Origin: a virus
Length of the DNA: 30,840 nucleotides
Reading direction: 5' to 3' (one strand)
IMG/VR virus record: IMGVR_UViG_3300036901_000046
Coordinates: 1 to 30,840 of that record
A program made the translations under genes and the position numbers. The notes below the pieces were generated by a model. The model was not told where the DNA came from, made no database searches, and saw only the letters and a program-made list of their open reading frames with translations. Positions 15,436 through 22,766 of this stretch are shown piece by piece; position 1 is the stretch's first letter, and each line of letters begins with the position of its first letter.

Positions 15436-15774
15436 CTAAAGCCCCGGAGCGTAACTGCCAGCCCAACGAATATCGTTCATCGACACAACGTTGGTGGCGG
15501 CTGCGGCGACGGGACTAACCCAATGGCCTTCGCCTTCGCCCTGGCAGCGACTTGTAGCCCAATACGAGAAAACGCCATCCACAAACACTTGACCGTTTAC
15601 CGCCGTCTGCTCGGTCGGGTCAACCGCCCACACCTTGCAGATAAGGAGCGGCAGCACGTCCCCCTGACTATGCGGATTCGCACTCAGCCCGTGCTCGGAC
15701 TTGTAGCGATTGATCGAGGCAGCGTCACCCTCGGTGAGGGTGTACTGTACGATGCGACCAACAGACGGGATCAA
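15436..15774 (-). CDS. Conserved phage hypothetical protein, 112 aa
   Basis: TTG start at 15774 behind GGAGAACAA. It begins IPSVGRIVQYTLTEGDAAS and contains VNGQVFVDGVFSYWATSRCQ, a pattern I recall from short actinophage proteins encoded near head and tail genes. No enzymatic motif is visible. It is the first protein gene after the tRNA region in the leftward direction, about 140 bases from the inverted repeat at 15911-15947. Confidence 0.72.
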   Translation of the reverse strand: MIPSVGRIVQYTLTEGDAASINRYKSEHGLSANPHSQGDVLPLLICKVWAVDPTEQTAVNGQVFVDGVFSYWATSRCQGEGEGHWVSPVAAAATNVVSMNDIRWAGSYAPGL

Positions 15775-15910
15775 TTGTTCTCCAATTCATCGGAATAGTG
15801 TACTCGCGCAATGTTGCACAAGTGCTGCACTAACGCCGCAGATATGCAACGTTACCCCTCGCCGGTCCGCGAAACGTGTCAAACTGATACGCTTTCGCAT
15901 GGGGCTTGAC

Positions 15911-15947
15911 TTAGACGAATCTTCTCGCAGCAGTTAGATTCGTCTAA
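15911..15947. repeat. 12-bp perfect inverted repeat, possible operator or terminator
   Basis: TTAGACGAATCT (15911-15922) and AGATTCGTCTAA (15936-15947) form a perfect 12-bp stem with a 13-base loop. No T-tract follows on either strand. The sequence CGCATGGGGCTTGAC directly before it (+ strand, 15896-15910) occurs again on the minus strand at the promoter near 10470-10456. An operator beside a promoter-like TTGACT is the simplest reading. No protein gene is seen from 15775 to 16222. Confidence 0.7.
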
Positions 15948-16099
15948 ACTGACACCATTTTCACAGTCGGTGTGAGGAACGGCGAAACAGTGAAAGTGCT
16001 GGGGGCAGGATTCGCGGGTCACGCGCCTACCTGCACTGTTACCCTTGTCGGGCTGTCTCCTGAAACGTTGGACTACCCCCAGCGGGCGCCAAGCCCAAG

Positions 16100-16163
16100 G
16101 CGGGGCGCACGAATCGAACGTGCAGCGAGGGTTATGAGCCGTTCGCCATGTACCTTTACCCGC
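16100..16163 (-). tRNA. Degenerate tRNA-Met-like structure (CAT), no normal D-arm
   Basis: On the minus strand the 5' GCGGGTA and 3' GCCCCGC give an imperfect acceptor. The anticodon loop CTCATAA would read AUG. A good T-arm (GCACG-TTCGATT-CGTGC) follows. Only about 64 bases separate the ends, and a normal D-arm cannot be drawn; the anticodon stem needs a bulge. It may be a decayed tRNA or a deliberately short one. Confidence 0.35.
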
Positions 16164-16223
16164 CGACCTGCTCAACCTCGTACATTGCGCTGCTGACCAT
16201 CCCGCCGTGCTTAGCGGCGGATA

Positions 16224-16292
16224 GCGGGCCGTGGAGTTGAACCACGTATCTCCAGCTTATGAGACTGGCGACTTACCGTTTGTCCTACCCGC
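16224..16292 (-). tRNA. tRNA-Met (CAT)
   Basis: The minus strand folds as a near-canonical tRNA. The acceptor is GCGGGTA/GGCCCGC with one G-U pair and a terminal mismatch, the D-arm is GAC/GTC, and the anticodon stem CCAGT/GCTGG carries loop CTCATAA. The T-arm is CGTGG-TTCAACT-CCACG. The anticodon CAT could be elongator Met, initiator Met or a modified Ile tRNA; the sequence does not decide. The encoded 3' end lacks CCA. Confidence 0.75.
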
Positions 16293-16675
16293 GAGCCCCG
16301 TGCTGGGCATCGAAGCCCAGGCACACACCGCTGGCCGACCGCGGCGACGCATAACCTATCAACGGGTGTATATGTCACCCGGCAACGAGAGGGGAGCGAA
16401 TCTGCCCCCGATGCCCTGCGACAATCGCCGCTCCACGAAGTTGCGTCGTGGGTTCGTGCCACATGGCATGATGCGCTCGCAGCGGCTACGGCTAAAAGCC
16501 AATGGCTCTCACCGTTCAATCGGCTAGGTGAGATCCCTAACCGTGTGGGGAGGCGTCCCCGGCGTCCCTATAGCGTCATAGACGCAAGCGCGACCCACGA
16601 GAATCGAACCGTGGCAAAAGCACCAACATCGCGCCGAGGGCGGTAGCAGCCCCCACCCCCGTAAAGGGGCAAGAC
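16293..16675. other. Gene-free, strongly structured stretch in the tRNA region
   Basis: No coding frame in this 383-base stretch looks convincing. Several perfect stems can be drawn, for example CGGGTG/CACCCG near 16364-16382 and CTGGGC/GCCCAG near 16300-16320. On the minus strand a 47-base unit at 16588-16634 has a full 7-bp acceptor-like stem (GCGCGAT/GTCGCGC) and a GGTTCGATTC element, but no room for D- and anticodon arms. These look like tRNA remnants or short structured RNAs. Confidence 0.4.
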
Positions 16676-17923
16676 CTAAATCAGCGAACTCTGATACGCG
16701 ACGCCCGTGACGCTCGCCGTACCAAACGCATGACGAACAATCACAGCCGTATACTGGCGGAGGGTCAGAATCACCTCAAGGGAACCCGCAAGATTCGTTT
16801 CAGGAAACGCCGTCAACACAGGATCATCCTCAAGAAGAAGCACCGAATCCTGCGGCGACGAAATAATCAACTGTGTTTCGTTCGTCGTACCAAACAGCGG
16901 AATATTGTCATCCGTAAACCACAAAAGCGACCCCGGCAACACGTTACCCGTAAACCGTGACCAATTCGGACCATCACGCTCGTCATCCGTCGAACCCATA
17001 TCCTCCAACGGCACACCCGGCGTAAACCAAGGCTGAAGAATCGGCCGCCCCGACGTGTCAATCTGCCGAGTCACATACGAATAAAAATCGCTTGTCGTGA
17101 ACAAGTGCGACGGGCGCAACCGTGTGCCACCCATATCCGTAAGCTGCTCACGACCCCTCGCCAAATCCTGATACAACCCAGCAAACGAAAACGTGCTGTT
17201 ACCAATCACCGTCGAACCAGCCGCAAGAGCCTGCGTCAACGTGTACACATCCACCTGCTGATCCAACTGCTCCAACAACTGCTCGCCCATCACCCTATCA
17301 AACGACCCGCCACCACTCGCAGCCCTATCCTGCACCTGCTGAGTAAGCGTAATCTGCCCCGCAAGAGTCTGCACAGCCCCCGACGCCTGCAACCCCAACC
17401 CAGGATCAGTCTCCGCGACCGCCTGACCCTCCGTCTGCGCCGTCACACCCGTACCCGACGTGAAATACGGCAAATACACCTGCATCCCGAAACTTGGAAG
17501 AGGCAGCCGATTTGTCTGATCGGCAAACGTACGGTCAATACCGCGATACGGTGCCCACTCCTGCCACATGAAAAACGGCGACACGAACGCAGCCGCGCTA
17601 CCACCCGACGCGGAAACCGTGACACCCCCGCCAGTCGGAAGATTACGAAGCTCCCTCAACGTATCGCGGAAAGTCTGCTCATGCTTCGACGCGTTAGACT
17701 CACGACACGACGCCCGTAAAGCACGCTCCGCACGACGCCCCTCCCTAGACCCCGCATCAATCTCGCAGGCAAGTTCCTGCCCGTAACGAGTCATACGTGC
17801 AGCAGCACCAGAATTAGACCACCCGTCACGAGCAATCCGCGCAACATCCAGCACATAAGAATGCGGCGAGCGCAAAGAATACGTCCGAGGCTCAGACAGC
17901 ACTCGAATATCTGAATCTGTCAT
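16676..17923 (-). CDS. Second HK97-fold capsid protein (paralogue)
   Basis: A 415-aa capsid-type protein. The N-terminal ~95 residues are charged and helical (RRAERALRASCRESNASKHE). From about residue 100 it matches capsid protein 1: ASGGSAAAFVSPFF, WAPYRGIDRTFADQTNRLPL, PSFGMQVYLPYF, AQTEGQAVAETDPGLG, then LAGQITLTQQVQDRA and the closing LAGSLEVILTLRQYTAVIVR. It lies downstream of capsid protein 1 with a homing gene and a rightward cassette between. The ATG has GTGAGGTTCC before it. It could form a different capsomer (for example pentons), a minor head protein, or be a diverging duplicate. Confidence 0.86.
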   Translation of the reverse strand: MTDSDIRVLSEPRTYSLRSPHSYVLDVARIARDGWSNSGAAARMTRYGQELACEIDAGSREGRRAERALRASCRESNASKHEQTFRDTLRELRNLPTGGGVTVSASGGSAAAFVSPFFMWQEWAPYRGIDRTFADQTNRLPLPSFGMQVYLPYFTSGTGVTAQTEGQAVAETDPGLGLQASGAVQTLAGQITLTQQVQDRAASGGGSFDRVMGEQLLEQLDQQVDVYTLTQALAAGSTVIGNSTFSFAGLYQDLARGREQLTDMGGTRLRPSHLFTTSDFYSYVTRQIDTSGRPILQPWFTPGVPLEDMGSTDDERDGPNWSRFTGNVLPGSLLWFTDDNIPLFGTTNETQLIISSPQDSVLLLEDDPVLTAFPETNLAGSLEVILTLRQYTAVIVRHAFGTASVTGVAYQSSLI

Positions 17924-17933
17924 GGAACCTCAC

Positions 17934-17962
17934 TTGACAAGACGTTGTAGCGTCTATAAGAT
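17934..17962 (+). promoter_or_regulatory. Promoter of the single-gene rightward cassette
   Basis: TTGACA (17934-17939), 17 bases, TAAGAT (17957-17962); TATAAG at 15-base spacing is an alternative. A short inverted repeat, AGACG/CGTCT, lies between the boxes and could be an operator. The next ATG is 10 bases after the -10, so the transcript is leaderless or nearly so. Confidence 0.68.
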
Positions 17963-17972
17963 TGCGGCAAAT

Positions 17973-18473
17973 ATGGATCAGCCGTGGCATCTATCACACC
18001 GCGCAGACGACCGCGCGCGACCACTAGCCGACAGGCACTACAACCGACAAAAGATCGGGGCAACAGGGTTCGTCCCGCCGGGGCGTTGCGTCGTGCTACT
18101 CACCGAAAACGCCGACGCCCTATGGGTCACATCATGGCCGTTCGGTGAGTACGTCAAACACGCATGGCCCGGAGCGTGGGTGTGCTCATGCTTCCGCAAC
18201 GAAGGGCCGCTACTAAGCAGCGAGTTGATCCTCACTGCACTCGCCGCCACGCGCGCCGTATGGGAACCACCAGCCGAAGGAATGATTACCTTCGTGGACC
18301 GAGACAAGACACGTCCCAAGCGCGACCCCGGCTACTGCTACCTCAAGGCCGGATTCACCAATGTCGGGTTCACTAAAGGTGGGCTAGTCGCACTACACCT
18401 ACCGCCAGCGGCAATGCCCAACCCGCTACCTGCAAAACAGGCATACACCGACCAGTTACAACTTGCGATCTGA
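17973..18473 (+). CDS. Uncharacterised phage protein with GNAT/Mom-like features
   Basis: A 166-aa protein read from the ATG at 17973, directly after the promoter, without an SD. It contains PLADRHYNRQKIGATGFVPP, ALWVTSWPFGEYVKHAWPGA, SCFRNEGPLLSSELILTALA, ITFVDRDKTRPKRDPGYCYL and KAGFTNVGFTKGGLVALHLP. The W/FRNEG/KAGF arrangement resembles the acyltransferase-like fold of Mom-type DNA modification proteins, but I cannot confirm membership. It lies antiparallel between the homing gene at 18520 and capsid protein 2, behind its own promoter, like an inserted accessory gene. Confidence 0.7.
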   Translation: MDQPWHLSHRADDRARPLADRHYNRQKIGATGFVPPGRCVVLLTENADALWVTSWPFGEYVKHAWPGAWVCSCFRNEGPLLSSELILTALAATRAVWEPPAEGMITFVDRDKTRPKRDPGYCYLKAGFTNVGFTKGGLVALHLPPAAMPNPLPAKQAYTDQLQLAI

Positions 18474-18519
18474 TTCGGCGTCGTCCTGTACTAATTCCAA
18501 CAGGGCCTTCACTGTTTCT

Positions 18520-19404
18520 TCAAGCTTGCGCCGTCGTCGCTGCGACTCCTTCCAAAGCAAGCGATAGCCCCACTTCGGAACCAAAGTTCTCCGAAAAATC
18601 AAGTAGTTCTCCTAAGTCGTGTTGACCAAACCGCTCGACACGCTTGGCGTGAAACTCGGCTAGATAATCACCAAGCGCAAACGCCACGTCCTCACTGTCC
18701 TCAATCAAGCCTAGCGCCGAGTTACATCCCCAACACAAGAGTTTACGGACACACTTACCACAAGATCGCTGCCCAGGACAACAGGCATGATCGTGGTCAA
18801 CGTGAAGTTGGCGAGAGTTCTCGTCCCCGCCGCGAGAAATTGCGCGTTTGCAGGTCCAGCACTTCCCGCCTTGGGCAGCCAGCAGAGCGTTTAGTTCTCG
18901 ACCTGTGATCCCGTATTTATGCTTCAGTTGTGCGTTTTCGTAACTGCACTTTCCAGAACACGCGAAATGATCGCTGCGTTTCGGCGTGAAGATGTTTGGG
19001 CAGTTGATACACTCGCGCGGCGCACGTTCCACCGCTCGGCGCTCCGCGTCGAAGCACGACTGGCACAACTGCCTGACGATGATATACACAGGATCGCCGC
19101 AGATACGGCAGTCCTTGGGGTATGCGTCTTTCAACGTGCGCAATTCCTGGTGCTGTCGAAACTGCTCGTAGTGAGGCTTACAGTAACCACGACAATGATG
19201 CGGTCGTTCACATGGCCCGAATGGGCCGACAAACAAACAACCCGTTGGCGGCGGTGGCATCCTCTCAGGACACGGCCACGAAGCTTTAGGACTATCGCAT
19301 TGCACTCGATCATAGTGCAACTTACACAAACCCGTCGCATACTGCACGCGCGGGCACCCCGTAGGGTGAGTACACAATTCCGTTATCGGATTCTTTCGGG
19401 GCAC
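18520..19404 (-). CDS. HNH / recombination endonuclease VII-type protein
   Basis: A 294-aa nuclease. Zinc modules in order: CTHPTGC...GLCKLHYDR and CERPHHCRGYCKPHYEQF in the first 90 residues, CRICGDP...CQSC around 105-125, then CINCPNIF. The C-terminal endonuclease VII domain shows KYGITGRELNALLAAQGGKC, LHVDHDHACCPG and KLLCWGCNSALGLIED. It is probably a free-standing homing nuclease between the two capsid genes. GTG 19404 is preferred to 19413 because AAAGGTG then sits at normal SD distance. It has its own promoter and leader hairpin. Confidence 0.86.
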   Translation of the reverse strand: MPRKNPITELCTHPTGCPRVQYATGLCKLHYDRVQCDSPKASWPCPERMPPPPTGCLFVGPFGPCERPHHCRGYCKPHYEQFRQHQELRTLKDAYPKDCRICGDPVYIIVRQLCQSCFDAERRAVERAPRECINCPNIFTPKRSDHFACSGKCSYENAQLKHKYGITGRELNALLAAQGGKCWTCKRAISRGGDENSRQLHVDHDHACCPGQRSCGKCVRKLLCWGCNSALGLIEDSEDVAFALGDYLAEFHAKRVERFGQHDLGELLDFSENFGSEVGLSLALEGVAATTAQA

Positions 19405-19432
19405 TTCGCACACCTTTCGTCGTCACCGTCTG

Positions 19433-19466
19433 ACGCGGAGGCCGAGCCGAAACCCGACCTCCGCAC
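19433..19466 (-). promoter_or_regulatory. Conserved leader hairpin before a homing gene
   Basis: On the minus strand GTGCGGAGG pairs fully with CCTCCGCGT (two G-U pairs at the base), leaving a 16-base loop with a possible inner CGGG/CTCG stem. The stem bases differ from those of the three other homing-gene leaders, yet pairing and the flanking GTG...CGT are kept. It begins close to the predicted transcript start. Confidence 0.75.
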
Positions 19467-19474
19467 TACGTCAG

Positions 19475-19504
19475 ATAGTAGCACAAACGGTGCTAGGCTG
19501 TCAA
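19475..19504 (-). promoter_or_regulatory. Leftward promoter of the homing gene at 18520-19404
   Basis: On the minus strand TTGACA (19504-19499), 18 bases, TACTAT (19480-19475). The predicted start lies a few bases before the leader hairpin, so the hairpin would be at the extreme 5' end of the mRNA. The promoter begins only 6 bases after the stop of capsid protein 1. Confidence 0.72.
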
Positions 19505-19509
19505 CCTTC

Positions 19510-21075
19510 TTACAGCGAGTAGACGGGCGTCGTAAGCCCCGTACCACTGATCTGAACCACAGCCTTCGGATACCTCACAAGCGTTGCCACATAGCTGTAC
19601 ATCTGAAGCAAAACTAGCAAGCTGCCAGCTAGGGTCTGCGGAACAACGCGCTGAACAGGTGTTCCTTCGTACACAAACACTTCCTGAAGGTCAGCCACAA
19701 TCGCTGAGTCCTCAGTCGTGGTACCAAACGACGGGATGTTCGCGTCCGCATAAACGGGCAGGCCGTTCAGACGGTAGCGGGTGTTACCCTCGATGCCTTC
19801 GTCACCATCAGGCGAACCTGCACCCACGGCGTTGAACGGGCCAGCGTAATCCGCCACAACAGACGGACGATACGAGTTGTCACCCCAACCTGCGATGTAC
19901 TCCCAACGCTGCGGAGTAACAAACAGGTGTGTCGGGTTCAGGACAGTACCAGCGGTCGTGCGGATCGCTGCCTTAGCCTTCGACAACTGACCGTAAAACC
20001 CGCCCGTGCCGTTCTGGGCGATAAGGTCGAACCCGCCAGCGGGCGACCAAATCTGAACAGTCGGAGCGGCAAGCGCCGCATTCAGGACATACGTGTCCCA
20101 CTGCGGAGCATAGTCACGATTCAACTGGTCGAAAATCAGCCGGTCGAACGCGAAACCCGGACCCGCACGGTCAAGAAGCTGCTGAGACACCGTGACCTCA
20201 CCCGCAAGGGTGACGACAGGTGCGTTCAGGTACCCAAACGACGGGTCAGTTTCGTTGATCGCGGAACCCTCAGTCTGCTGACGGATGCCAGCCGGTGACT
20301 GAACTGCCGGGATGTAGATCTGCATACCGTAATCCGGGAGCGTCTGCTTGTTGCAGGCGTCCGCGAAGGCCCTACCGAACTCACGGTAAGGAGCGTACGG
20401 ATCGAGGAAGATCGCGGGACTCACGAAAGCCGCGCCACCCGATGCGGCGGTAGCGGTCGCGCCGCCACCAGTCGCAATCGACCGAGCCTCAAGCGTACCC
20501 TTATCCTCAAGGGCCGCCCGGCCGCGCGCACGAATCTCCGACACACGCTCACGCGCCGTCTTCTCATCATCGCCACGGAAATAGCCGCGAAGGTTCTTCT
20601 CAGCCTTCTTGCCGATCTCAGTGTCATTGCCGATCTCACGCTCAAGCTGATGCTGCCACTCGGACAATCGCTTGATCGCGGACATGTGACCGTTCAGGCT
20701 CACATGCGAAGACCGTGCAAGGTCCGCGTAAAACGAGTAGTCGCTTTCGGGACCGTAAACCATCGGCTCCGAAACGACCTCAACCTGCTCGTCCGAAACG
20801 ACCGGGGCGACAAGCGCCCGAGCCTCACGGATAAGCTTCGCCTTCTCAGCCGACCGCTTCTCCTCCTTGATGCGCTTGTCGATAGCGTCAATCTCCTTCA
20901 AACGCTCCTCGATAAACCCTGCGTCCTCATCGGACAAGGAAGGCTCGTCACCCCTCGTTTCCTCCGGGGCGGCCTCCCATTCTGCTACGAGAGCCTCATG
21001 GGGCGCGAGGCGTTCATCAGCCTCGGCCTGCTTGGCATCCCTGGACTCTAGGAGTCCGGTTAGTGCTTTACTCAT
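19510..21075 (-). CDS. Major capsid protein, HK97 fold
   Basis: A 521-aa capsid protein. Residues 1-200 are helical and highly charged, with repeats of the kind seen in HK97 scaffolding (delta) domains (EERLKEIDAIDKRIKEEKRS). The capsid domain starts about residue 205: ASGGAAFVSPAIFLDPYAPY, REFGRAFADACNKQTLPDYG, MQIYIPAVQSPAGIRQQTEG, later TLAGEVTVSQQLLDRAGPGF and a C-terminal LAGSLLVLLQMYSYVATLVR. It is the larger of two paralogues and the nearer to the prohead protease, so it is the better candidate for the main shell protein. The ATG follows AAAGGC. Confidence 0.9.
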   Translation of the reverse strand: MSKALTGLLESRDAKQAEADERLAPHEALVAEWEAAPEETRGDEPSLSDEDAGFIEERLKEIDAIDKRIKEEKRSAEKAKLIREARALVAPVVSDEQVEVVSEPMVYGPESDYSFYADLARSSHVSLNGHMSAIKRLSEWQHQLEREIGNDTEIGKKAEKNLRGYFRGDDEKTARERVSEIRARGRAALEDKGTLEARSIATGGGATATAASGGAAFVSPAIFLDPYAPYREFGRAFADACNKQTLPDYGMQIYIPAVQSPAGIRQQTEGSAINETDPSFGYLNAPVVTLAGEVTVSQQLLDRAGPGFAFDRLIFDQLNRDYAPQWDTYVLNAALAAPTVQIWSPAGGFDLIAQNGTGGFYGQLSKAKAAIRTTAGTVLNPTHLFVTPQRWEYIAGWGDNSYRPSVVADYAGPFNAVGAGSPDGDEGIEGNTRYRLNGLPVYADANIPSFGTTTEDSAIVADLQEVFVYEGTPVQRVVPQTLAGSLLVLLQMYSYVATLVRYPKAVVQISGTGLTTPVYSL

Positions 21076-21232
21076 TGGTGTTGCCTTTGATTCGGAATGT
21101 ACCTGTGTCCTCGCGCCCGTGGGTTATCCCGAACCGTCGGTGAGGGTGACACGAACAGCGCATCGAGAGGGCATGGGGACTGGCCGTCGCCGAACGTCCG
21201 CCCGTACCTGTTGCGTTTGTTGTGTCTGTGTT

Positions 21233-21256
21233 GGACCGCGAACGTTCGTGCGGTCC
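21233..21256. repeat. Near-perfect palindrome upstream of the major capsid gene
   Basis: GGACCGC (21233-21239) and GCGGTCC (21250-21256) flank the self-complementary GAACGTTC. It lies in the roughly 230-base gap between the capsid start (21075) and the rightward promoter (21310). No convincing gene is present in that gap. It may be a terminator for transcription coming from the right, or an operator. Confidence 0.55.
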
Positions 21257-21309
21257 TACGATGGAGTGGTTGGTGTTCTCGGCCCAACCTAAAGATTTGC
21301 ATAGCGCAC

Positions 21310-21338
21310 TTGACAGCCGACCGCTAACGCGCTATCTT
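21310..21338 (+). promoter_or_regulatory. Promoter of the nine-gene rightward cassette
   Basis: TTGACA (21310-21315), 17 bases, TATCTT (21333-21338). The GTG at 21345 is 6 bases after the -10, so the mRNA should be leaderless. The 18 bases CGCTAACGCGC through TATCTTT are identical to the promoter at 7554-7582. Confidence 0.8.
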
Positions 21339-21344
21339 TACTTT

Positions 21345-21611
21345 GTGAGCAAGACACAAACAAAGGGGAACGGAATGCAAGTCGCAGTCGTCCTCAGCGG
21401 ACGCGCAGCCAACTACAGCATCGAAGGGCCAACACAAGCACAGGCCCGCAAGATGGCGGCCTACCGTCAGGCGGTCCTCGCAAAATCCGCCGCAGCCCTC
21501 GCCGCTGGCGACGATGAGCGCGCCTTCGACCTCGACTGCGAGGCGATGGACGTAGAGGTCAACCTGAACCGCTACGGCTTCAACCTCAACACTGGACGGA
21601 GGGCACGATGA
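21345..21611 (+). CDS. Small hypothetical protein, first gene of cassette
   Basis: Either the leaderless GTG at 21345 (88 aa) or the ATG at 21375 with AAAGGGGAACGG before it (78 aa) could start this gene; both are in the same frame, and the promoter position favours the first. The protein is Ala-rich and helical (QAQARKMAAYRQAVLAKSAA) and ends in a basic tail. No domain is recognised. It is coupled to the next gene by an ATGA overlap. Confidence 0.72.
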   Translation: MSKTQTKGNGMQVAVVLSGRAANYSIEGPTQAQARKMAAYRQAVLAKSAAALAAGDDERAFDLDCEAMDVEVNLNRYGFNLNTGRRAR

Positions 21612-21901
21612 TTCGCCCCAATCGAAACCTTGACGAAGGCGTCACGCTAGACGATGGTCCTGCCCGCGATGACTGGTACCGCACGCTACGGACACCGCCC
21701 AAGCACAAACAGTCAGCGGTTATCGTCCGTGAAGCCACCACAACCAGCGAACCCTATGCGCAACTAGAGGACGGCCGCGTAATGCCGATGGGATGGAACG
21801 GACGCAACGCGCCATTCGCCAAGGGTACAGTCGGAATCGCGGAGTACGTTATGACGCCTAGTATGTCCCTCTGGCAGTTCACGGCCGGGCAGGTTGCATG
21901 A
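21608..21901 (+). CDS. Small hypothetical protein, 97 aa
   Basis: ATGA overlap with the previous gene. The product begins MIRPNRNLDEGVTLDDGPAR and contains QLEDGRVMPMGWNGRNAPFA, without a recognised domain. It is a beta-rich small protein in the accessory cassette. Confidence 0.72.
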   Translation: MIRPNRNLDEGVTLDDGPARDDWYRTLRTPPKHKQSAVIVREATTTSEPYAQLEDGRVMPMGWNGRNAPFAKGTVGIAEYVMTPSMSLWQFTAGQVA

Positions 21902-22248
21902 TGGCCTACGTGATCCAGTGGAAAGAGCGCGAACCGTACGATACGCCGTGGAAGCATTGGGCAACCATGCCAAACGAAATGGACCTACGTGATATTGAGA
22001 ATGATTGCGACCAGTTGCGCGCCATGCACGCCAACCGCCTGTTCAGGATTGACGTGCGCGAGCAACTGTGGTGTTACGAACGCGAAGCACTCGGCAAGCC
22101 CGAAGGCTGCGAAGCGTTGCAGGCTATCACCGTCGAGCGCGACCGCTACCGTGACGCACTAGCGGGTATGGTCGCTGCGTATTCGACGGGCATTTTTACC
22201 GACAAGGCGATGGCCGATGCGGTCGAAGCACTAAGGGTGCTCGCATGA
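21898..22248 (+). CDS. Small hypothetical protein, 116 aa
   Basis: The start is ATG 21898 (ATGA overlap) or the ATG immediately after it at 21901. The protein contains VIQWKEREPYDTPWKHWATM, then a Cys-containing helix (LWCYEREALGKPEGCEALQA) and an Arg/Asp-rich helix (ITVERDRYRDALAGM). No family is recognised; a small helical accessory protein is likely. Confidence 0.7.
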   Translation: MMAYVIQWKEREPYDTPWKHWATMPNEMDLRDIENDCDQLRAMHANRLFRIDVREQLWCYEREALGKPEGCEALQAITVERDRYRDALAGMVAAYSTGIFTDKAMADAVEALRVLA

Positions 22249-22766
22249 CTTATCGTGAGCGTCGGTTGCGTAAAGCGGAACGCCTAACCGAATGGGCCGA
22301 CAAACGCGACCTCAAAGCCGACACAGCACGCGAACACGCCGACCAGATCGCGGGCATGATCCCAATGGGGCAACCCATCCTCGTCGGCCACCACTCCGAG
22401 AGCCGTCACCGCCGTGACCTTGACCGCATCAACAAAGGCCATGAGCGGTCGCTAGCGGACTCCCGTAAAGCGGACGAGATGCGTTCCCGTGCCGCGAACA
22501 TCCAGGCAGCCGCCGACCGTGCGATCTACACAGACGACCCAGACGCCATCGAAGCGCTACGCGAACGCATCGCAACCCTAGAAGCCCAACGGGCAACCAT
22601 CAAGGCGGAGAACGCCGCATATCGCGCGACACACCGGGAGGAACTCAAAGGCTTGACCGCATACGGACGGGACAAGGCTCTGCCGCACCCGTCGTATGTT
22701 CTCACCAACCTTGGAGGGAACATCACCCGCAACCGTAAACGACTAGCAGAACTGGAGGGACAATGA
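22245..22766 (+). CDS. DUF3560-like protein
   Basis: A 173-aa helical protein. The segment GMIPMGQPILVGHHSESRHR is typical of the DUF3560 family, and YRERRLRKAERLTEWADKR precedes it as a charged helix. The second half (EALRERIATLEAQRATIKAE) is probably a coiled coil. DUF3560 proteins occur widely in phages and plasmids, but their biochemical role is not established as far as I know. ATGA overlap with the previous gene. Confidence 0.78.
   Translation: MTYRERRLRKAERLTEWADKRDLKADTAREHADQIAGMIPMGQPILVGHHSESRHRRDLDRINKGHERSLADSRKADEMRSRAANIQAAADRAIYTDDPDAIEALRERIATLEAQRATIKAENAAYRATHREELKGLTAYGRDKALPHPSYVLTNLGGNITRNRKRLAELEGQ

Noticed and set aside
15266-15466. A 66-aa leftward frame overlapping the small head genes
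   Set aside because: The competing frame at 15262-15432 has a far more protein-like sequence with a Cys motif and runs between the same neighbours.
16575-16590. A CTA loop (minus-strand GTCTATG) that could be an amber-suppressor anticodon
   Set aside because: The flanking bases do not form an anticodon stem, and no D- or T-arm is placed correctly. It therefore does not explain the portal amber.
21072-21302. A 76-aa leftward frame ending in an ATGA overlap with the major capsid gene
   Set aside because: It has no SD, its residue content is unlike neighbouring proteins, and it covers the palindrome at 21233. It is more likely the untranslated leader of the capsid gene.
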